This document shows, one piece after another, positions 45,577-50,255 of a stretch of DNA of 50,255 bases. This stretch comes from Chloroflexi bacterium 54-19 (GTDB taxonomy: Bacteria; Chloroflexota; Chloroflexia; Chloroheliales; Chloroheliaceae): the NCBI GenBank assembly GCA_001898225.1, contig MKTJ01000070.1, positions 1 through 50,255 on the forward strand, in the 5' to 3' direction. Position numbers and translations under genes: made by a program. Within the stretch, counting starts at the first letter, position 1, and each line of letters begins with the position of its first letter. The notes beneath the pieces are model-generated. The model saw only the letters and a program-made list of their open reading frames with translations. It did not search any database and was not told the DNA's origin.

Positions 45577-46223
45577 ACTTACACCTCGCTTACTTACTTT
45601 TGTGTTAAAGAGTTAAACTAAATTGGAATTTGGTTTCCTATTCTTCAAAATACCGGTCATAGGACGCCACATATTTGTTGGAAGTGCTTCAGGCAATACC
45701 ATCAGGCTTGCTTGCCGGTTGAATTCCCCTTCAAAAGGATAGCGGACAAAGGTAATTTTTGGGCGTGAGGTAATTGCCTAATTTTACCGGCGGTAGTTGG
45801 TGCAGCAAACCATCCGGTTCGCTAAGTTGTTTGGTAAGTGGCAAAACAATCCTTGATTTCTTAAATGGACGGCTTTCACCAATATTGGTGAAAGCCGTTG
45901 TATTTGCTGAGTTAGTAATCTATTTTTGACTGCCCCTGAAGTCGGAACCGACAAAATGAAACGTTGAGCAAATAGTTAGACCACAAGGACGGGCAAAATC
46001 GTTTGCAATATCCCGGCTGAAATTGGGCTCAAACCTTGCTGGTCCGGCCATAAACCTGATAACTGAATAACCGGATACTACCATTATGATAAAGAGCCCC
46101 TGGAAAAGCCGGTTACAACCCGTTAAAACTCTTGCCCAGACTCCTTTATGTAGAGTTACGGGAGAGCCAGCCTACAATAATACTTAAATAAACTGGCCCT
46201 CGTTAATTAAAGTAAGCGGGTAC
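45577..46223. other. Intergenic region with palindrome and possible coding relic
   Basis: About 650 bp. It contains the 30-bp palindrome at 45869-45898. On the minus strand from about 45760 to 45613 a frame reads TFVRYPFEGEFNRQASLMVL and PEALPTNMWRPMTGILKNR, then a stop, with no start codon of good quality. It looks protein-like but I do not recognise it. It could be the tail of a lost gene. Confidence 0.35.
45869..45898. promoter_or_regulatory. Perfect 30-bp palindrome upstream of the fucosidase
   Basis: ACGGCTTTCACCAAT joined directly to ATTGGTGAAAGCCGT with no spacer. It lies 293 bp before the GH29 start and 326 bp after the binding-protein stop. It may be an operator for a dimeric or tetrameric regulator, or form a hairpin with a short AATATT loop that ends the binding-protein transcript. 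Confidence 0.5.
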
Positions 46224-47972
46224 TTACTTCTTGTAGGTTGACTTGTCGTAAGCTTCCTGATTGATTTGCAGGTAGCGTGGCAGCCCTAATGCGTCCAGAC
46301 CTTTGACATACGAGTCCCAATCCTTGTCCAGGCTTTTCGACCCGGTGATGAATTGTAGTGAGTTCTGGCTCACATAACTGTCAATATTGGTCTGCAAAGT
46401 AGCTACTTCACTGCCCAAAGACGGGTCAATCCAAACGCCCCAGAAAGGAAAAATTTTAGATTTATCTTCTTTCCCGGCATAAAGATCTGTCGCTTCCTGC
46501 AACCGGCGTTCGTAACCATCCGGCGCATAAATATCGGTGGTCTGGACCCATGCATCCCGGAAAGCCCGCGTGTTGTTAAATTGCGCCAGTGCGCTAATGT
46601 CAGTATTGTAAGGCGCAACCCCGGCAGGTCGAGTTATCGTTTTGTAGAGCGGCGTTACCCCTTTTGCAATCGCCACATCATTTGGTCCTGGTTTTACCAC
46701 TGTCCGCTCATCTGTGCCGAACGTTCCCTTAATTTGGCCTTCGTCGGTGAAGATATAGTCAAGCATTTTGATTGCCGCAATCTGGGCATCTTTGCTGGCC
46801 TTGCTGGTCAGAACAAAGGATGCTCCCGACAAACTGGGAAAGTTGTAGCCGGTGTAAGCCTGCCCGCCTGGGCCTTTGAGCGGTGGGACGGCGTCATACT
46901 GCTTGTCGCGGCCATCCGGTGAACCAAGGGTGAAGAAAATGGCGGGGTGCAAGACGGTAGCCGAGCCGAGTATAACCGTTCCGGCATTATCGCCAATCTG
47001 CTTGAGGGCATCCGGGTTCTGGGTGAAAGCACCTTTATCAATCAGACCGGCGTCGTAGAGCGACTTGATGTAAGCCAAACCCTGCTTCCAGCCGTCTTTG
47101 TTAACCTGGATGTCTACTTTGCCACCGTTGAGAACGAGGGTCGAGTAGTTGTCACCAGTGTGGGGGTCATAGATGAACGCATTCATGAAGTAAGGTATCA
47201 ATTGGTCGCGGACATCGGCGCTCAACGGCACTTCATCAGCTTTACCGTTCCCGTTGGGGTCTTTGGTCTTAAATGCAGTCAGGACAGCCTTCATCTCATC
47301 GGTAGTGGTTGGCTGTTTGAGGTTGAGTTTCTTGAGCCAGTCGCTGTTCATCCACAGTTTGTCCGCGTAGGAGCAGTGATAGCAGTCCACCCACTGGGGT
47401 AAGCCGTAGATTTTGCCATCCGGCGCGGTTGCCATAGCCTTGTAGTCAGGATTGGAGTCGAGGGCCTTCTGGATGTTAGGGCCGTACTGCTTGATCAGGT
47501 CGTTGAGCGGAATGATGACACCCTGCTGGGAGTATTTAAGCAATTCGGCCTGGGTAAAACGATCTACCCACGGGATTAGCCAGTATAGGTCCGGAAAATC
47601 TCCACTGGCAAGAGAAATCTGGCGTTTTTCCTTGGCTGGAGCGCCGTCCCAGGTGGTGGTCTGCCAGGTAAACTGAATGTTAAACTTCTGCTCCAATAAC
47701 TTCATGAAAGCGTTGTTAGCCAGGTCATAATCTGGACCTTGTGGAGCAAAAACAGTCATTTTGACAGCCGGGCCAGTAGCAGCGGTAGTTGCGGCTCCTG
47801 TAGCCGCCGCCGTTGTGGCGGCGGCAGTGGTTGTGGTAGCAGCGTTAGTTGCTGTTGCGGTAGGAGCAACTGTGGGGGTGCTATCTCCGCAGGCTGCGAG
47901 AAGTGTAGTGAGTAAAATCAGCAAAGCTGTTAAAGCCATCTGCGGCTTTATTAATGACATAATCTTTGTCAT
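46224..47972 (-). CDS. Extracellular solute-binding lipoprotein, family 1
   Basis: About 582 residues from the ATG at 47970-47972, which has AGGAGGAGGA upstream; a start at 48017 is less likely. Lipobox LLAACGD anchors the protein; a long Ala/Thr linker follows. The binding domain has ASGDFPDLYWLIPWVDRFTQ, PDGKIYGLPQWVD, WMNSDWLKKLNLKQPTTTDE and DPNGNGKADEVPLSAD, the latter typical of LipO/YtcQ-type sugar receptors of CUT1 importers. No permease genes are adjacent, so the partner channel is encoded elsewhere. The divergent AraC gene probably controls it. Ligand perhaps an oligosaccharide processed by the downstream fucosidase. Confidence 0.92.
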   Translation of the reverse strand: MTKIMSLIKPQMALTALLILLTTLLAACGDSTPTVAPTATATNAATTTTAAATTAAATGAATTAATGPAVKMTVFAPQGPDYDLANNAFMKLLEQKFNIQFTWQTTTWDGAPAKEKRQISLASGDFPDLYWLIPWVDRFTQAELLKYSQQGVIIPLNDLIKQYGPNIQKALDSNPDYKAMATAPDGKIYGLPQWVDCYHCSYADKLWMNSDWLKKLNLKQPTTTDEMKAVLTAFKTKDPNGNGKADEVPLSADVRDQLIPYFMNAFIYDPHTGDNYSTLVLNGGKVDIQVNKDGWKQGLAYIKSLYDAGLIDKGAFTQNPDALKQIGDNAGTVILGSATVLHPAIFFTLGSPDGRDKQYDAVPPLKGPGGQAYTGYNFPSLSGASFVLTSKASKDAQIAAIKMLDYIFTDEGQIKGTFGTDERTVVKPGPNDVAIAKGVTPLYKTITRPAGVAPYNTDISALAQFNNTRAFRDAWVQTTDIYAPDGYERRLQEATDLYAGKEDKSKIFPFWGVWIDPSLGSEVATLQTNIDSYVSQNSLQFITGSKSLDKDWDSYVKGLDALGLPRYLQINQEAYDKSTYKK

Positions 47973-48607
47973 ACTAAACTTCCTCCTCCTGGTCGAGGCC
48001 AGGTTGTAACCCATCAAATTAAATCAATATCGGTAACGTAATGCGTGTAACCTAACGAAATGTAGAGTACAGGATTGAGTTATGGTTAAACAAAAAACTC
48101 ACCACTCTAGCTCACATAAGGTTCAGGGAAAGGTCAAGTAAAGCTTTAGGGCTGACAGTTACAGGAGTGAACCTGATCAGTGCTCTATTCAGGCTGGTGA
48201 TTTGCCCTTTAAGCGGCAATAAATAGCCCGGTTATTTCATCCCAACTCTTATGGTTGCTGCGAATTCTCGGCTCGATTATTTAATCTGTTGTGCTGAAGA
48301 TGCTCTACCCTTGGCAACACCTCCTTTTTTAACTGCGCCATAACTTCGAAGTTTACCTGTGATACGTTTGTTTACCGGTGGGGGCAGCCCCATCAAAAAG
48401 CGCGCAACAACTGTCCTACATTCCAGGCTTGAATATGCCAGGTGCAGGATAAGGATTTGTTGCCGCGGTGTAGTGAAAAAAAAATTTCCCGGAAAGTCGC
48501 TAGATTTATATGTTATTCTAAGGGTAATATAAACGCCGACCTGTTTTTAAGATAGATATAAATCTAAATAGTTTGTGTCTTTTTCTGCTATTGAGGGAGA
48601 AATAAAA
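47973..48607. other. Divergent promoter region
   Basis: About 635 bp between the binding-protein and AraC genes. A short hairpin GGTGGGG gcag CCCCATC is near 48380-48397. Both promoters and AraC sites are expected here, but I could not pick direct repeats with confidence. Confidence 0.4.
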
Positions 48608-49456
48608 ATGCTGGATAATGTGCATCTGCGGGTTTTCATGGCTAGATGGCGCAAAATAAATCCGTCCCACTGGGTTCATCACGACTTGCAGGATTTTTTC
48701 TGGCGGCTTTATTTAAACAAGACCGATGGCGCTTTTATCAAAATTACCAACCCGAATCAGGATTCAACCCCTTCTGAGTTTGAGACCTATCACCTCGAAG
48801 CCGGTAAGGCTTATTTTATTCCGGCGGGGGTGCGCTTTAGCACCGGGACCGATCGAGAAATAGACCATTTTCATGTCCATTTTGATGTGATGGGTATGCC
48901 TGACCTGGCGATGCGGACGCTGTTCAATAGCCCGATTTGCTTACCAAGCTACGATTGGATGCAACAAATCATTCTTAATTTAACCGGGGAGGTTGGCACA
49001 GACCAGGAACTGGTGAACAAAGTTGATCTTAAACTCGAAATGCAGGTCAAAGCTTTGCTTTACCAGGGGTTGACCTTATATATAAACACTCTACCAGCCG
49101 AACAACTGGCACAACCCTTACAAATTGCAATTGATCAAAAGCCAATTTTACCTGCCGTGACTTTTATAAATAATAACCTGGCGCTCCCCCTCCAGAATTC
49201 CGAACTGGCTCAACTTTGCCAGATGAGCGAAGGCTATTTTCTCCATCGTTTCAAGGAATGTATGGGTCAGACCCCAGGCGAGTTTATCCGTGAAAAACGA
49301 GTGAAACTAGCCGCTCAGAAATTACTTCTGACGACCGAGAGCATCGAGCAAATCGCTGTAAGCACCGGGTTTGGCAGTCGTTTTTATCTGACCCGTATCT
49401 TTACCCGGAGCATTGGCCTTTCTCCGGCTGCATATCGCAAAATTAAAATGGCCTGA
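48608..49456 (+). CDS. AraC family transcriptional regulator
   Basis: About 282 residues from an ATG with GAGGGAG eight bases upstream; a GTG at 48575 is the alternative. The N-terminal half is a cupin-like sensor (HHDLQDFFWRLYLNKTDGAF, GKAYFIPAGVRFSTGTD, HFHVHFDV). The C-terminal AraC domain has LPLQNSELAQLCQMSEGYFL, HRFKECMGQTPGEFIREKR and a second motif IEQIAVSTGFGSRFYLTRIF, ending RSIGLSPAAYRK. The layout matches sugar-responsive AraC regulators. It diverges from the solute-binding protein gene and probably activates it and perhaps the fucosidase. Confidence 0.92.
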   Translation: MLDNVHLRVFMARWRKINPSHWVHHDLQDFFWRLYLNKTDGAFIKITNPNQDSTPSEFETYHLEAGKAYFIPAGVRFSTGTDREIDHFHVHFDVMGMPDLAMRTLFNSPICLPSYDWMQQIILNLTGEVGTDQELVNKVDLKLEMQVKALLYQGLTLYINTLPAEQLAQPLQIAIDQKPILPAVTFINNNLALPLQNSELAQLCQMSEGYFLHRFKECMGQTPGEFIREKRVKLAAQKLLLTTESIEQIAVSTGFGSRFYLTRIFTRSIGLSPAAYRKIKMA

Positions 49457-49876
49457 CCAATTAATTTTTGGGCAACCGGAAGCTTCTTATAGCCTTTCGA
49501 TTATTTTTCTCTTTTCGGCAAAATCGAGTCACATAGGCTTAAAAGGTTGGCACCATTATTATTTCCTGGCAACTGCGGGGGGGATTCTGGATAGGCAAAA
49601 AGGGCTGTTGGGCAGTGGTTCTCCCTGGCTTATAGAAAAGTTGCTTAACTGTTGTGATAGAGGTTGAACTCAAGATTGACCATTCAGGTTCGTCATAGGC
49701 CATTTGAGACTATTGATTTGTACCTTCTCCCATCCGGCTTATTCTACCCAACCTGAAAGAAATAGGTAATTAGCCGGTTACTCTAAATATTCAATGTCCG
49801 GTCGATTCTCATAAAAGTAGCTGGGTTACAGCAAACTTGCTATAACCCAGGTAATTTAACAAACTAACTTCTTTTC
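49457..49876. other. Intergenic region between convergent genes
   Basis: Contains the terminator at 49821-49850. Otherwise about 360 bp without a gene; a plus-strand open frame to 49667 overlaps the AraC end and has no ribosome site. Confidence 0.45.
49821..49850 (-). terminator. Terminator of the PLP-enzyme gene
   Basis: CTGGGTTA and TAACCCAG outer arms with inner AGCAA/TTGCT. On the minus-strand RNA the single mismatch becomes a U-G wobble, giving a nearly continuous 14-bp stem. CTACTTTTATG follows. It lies 27 bp past the stop at 49877. Confidence 0.65.
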
Positions 49877-50255
49877 TTAAATGTCAGCAGTGACAGACAG
49901 GTTCTTTATCGCGACGGCGCGAGCGGCAAAACCGTTTTCCAGGTCGGCAATCAGGTCTTCGTAACTTTCCAGGCCAATGCTCAACCGGTACATTTCTTCG
50001 TCGTAGCCCATACTCTCGCGAACTTCCGGGTTACTGCGGTGGTTATCCCCTGTGGGAAGGAGTAGACTTTCATAACCGCCCCAGCTAACGCCCTTGCCAT
50101 AAAGTTTAAGGGCATCCACGAAAGCATATTGGGCTTCAACCGGGGTCGGGTCTTTCATGGAGAAACTGAACAGACCTGTATAGCCGCTAAGCTGGGTCCT
50201 GGCAAGTTCGTACCCCTCGAATTCCGGCAGACCGGGGTGCAATACCCGCAAAACT
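49877..50255 (-). CDS. Cys/Met-metabolism PLP-dependent enzyme, C-terminal part
   Basis: A partial gene cut by the right edge of the window; only the last 125 or so residues are seen. VLHPGLPEFEGYELA, SGYTGLFSF, and SWGGYESLLLPTGDN match the C-terminal domain of the cystathionine gamma-synthase/beta-lyase/gamma-lyase family, followed by LSIGLESYEDLIADLENGF, the family's closing signature. The PLP-binding lysine lies outside the window, so the reaction (trans-sulfuration synthesis or lyase) cannot be decided. The gene has its own terminator. Confidence 0.9.
   Translation of the reverse strand, partial: VLRVLHPGLPEFEGYELARTQLSGYTGLFSFSMKDPTPVEAQYAFVDALKLYGKGVSWGGYESLLLPTGDNHRSNPEVRESMGYDEEMYRLSIGLESYEDLIADLENGFAARAVAIKNLSVTADI

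Noticed and set aside
47761..48009. Val/Ala-rich plus-strand frame opposite the solute-binding protein start
   Set aside because: It is the antisense of the Ala/Thr linker and signal peptide; composition alone creates the open frame.
1..50255. CRISPR arrays, tRNA genes, insertion sequences, prophage
   Set aside because: No regularly spaced direct repeats, no cloverleaf-like gene, no transposase or phage protein among the open frames.

Overview
The window looks like a chromosomal segment of a Chloroflexota bacterium (Ktedonobacteria or a relative). The lineage is inferred from gene content, because no rRNA or other phylogenetic marker is present. Supporting hints are a very large SARP/BTAD-ATPase-TPR regulator, a secreted subtilase with a P-domain and a CSLREA-like C-terminus, lipoproteins with long Ala/Thr-rich linkers, frequent TTG/GTG starts with good Shine-Dalgarno sites, and a protein with the LQ..GN.AVQRL leader typical of extracellular contractile injection system (eCIS) cargo. 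I saw no tRNA, rRNA, CRISPR array or transposase.

Layout. 1-3.1 kb (minus): a potassium channel with RCK domains on both sides of its pore, a 4-oxalocrotonate tautomerase-like enzyme, and a membrane-anchored YtkA/CopC-like protein. 3.4-8.1 kb (plus): a 1460-residue secreted subtilase, then an unlisted 45-residue basic ORF with a strong ribosome binding site. 8.1-12.5 kb (minus): an unknown protein and a 1072-residue AfsR-like regulator. 12.9-14.1 kb (plus): the most unusual locus, a protein joining an eCIS-cargo-like leader to a recognisable RGS (regulator of G-protein signalling) domain, followed by a small unknown ORF. 14.3-16.3 kb: an aldo/keto reductase and a YdeI-family protein. 16.4-25.9 kb (minus): a complete YtfQ-YtfR-YtfT-YjfF type sugar ABC transporter in the E. 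coli gene order, preceded by a second YtfQ-like binding protein and a YesM/YesN-type two-component system. 26.8-28.6 kb (minus): a CPA2 cation/proton antiporter followed by a PII-like protein. 29.0-31.2 kb (minus): a TetR regulator with a perfect operator palindrome, an ABC ATPase and its permease. 31.5-32.6 kb (plus): a winged-helix regulator and a CBS-pair pseudogene spread over three frames. 32.9-38.2 kb (minus): GH31 and GH32 glycosidases and a CaCA cation antiporter, then a relic of a CNNM/CorC-type gene. 39.2-43.6 kb (plus): a secreted four-repeat DUF5666 protein and an OmpR/HisKA two-component system with an 11-bp phased operator. 43.8-49.5 kb: a GH29 alpha-L-fucosidase, an orphan family-1 solute-binding lipoprotein and a divergent AraC regulator. 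The window ends inside a Cys/Met-metabolism PLP enzyme.

How the genes fit together. Much of the right two thirds serves carbohydrate scavenging. A histidine kinase/AraC-type regulator pair probably senses a sugar and drives the YtfQRT-YjfF importer. GH31, GH32 and GH29 enzymes release alpha-glycosides, fructose and fucose. The AraC protein next to the family-1 binding protein probably controls another oligosaccharide uptake route whose permeases lie elsewhere. Ion homeostasis is a second theme: K+ channel, CPA2 antiporter with PII-like partner, and CaCA antiporter. Several decayed genes and many perfect hairpins in intergenic DNA suggest a genome with active gene loss and relaxed spacing.
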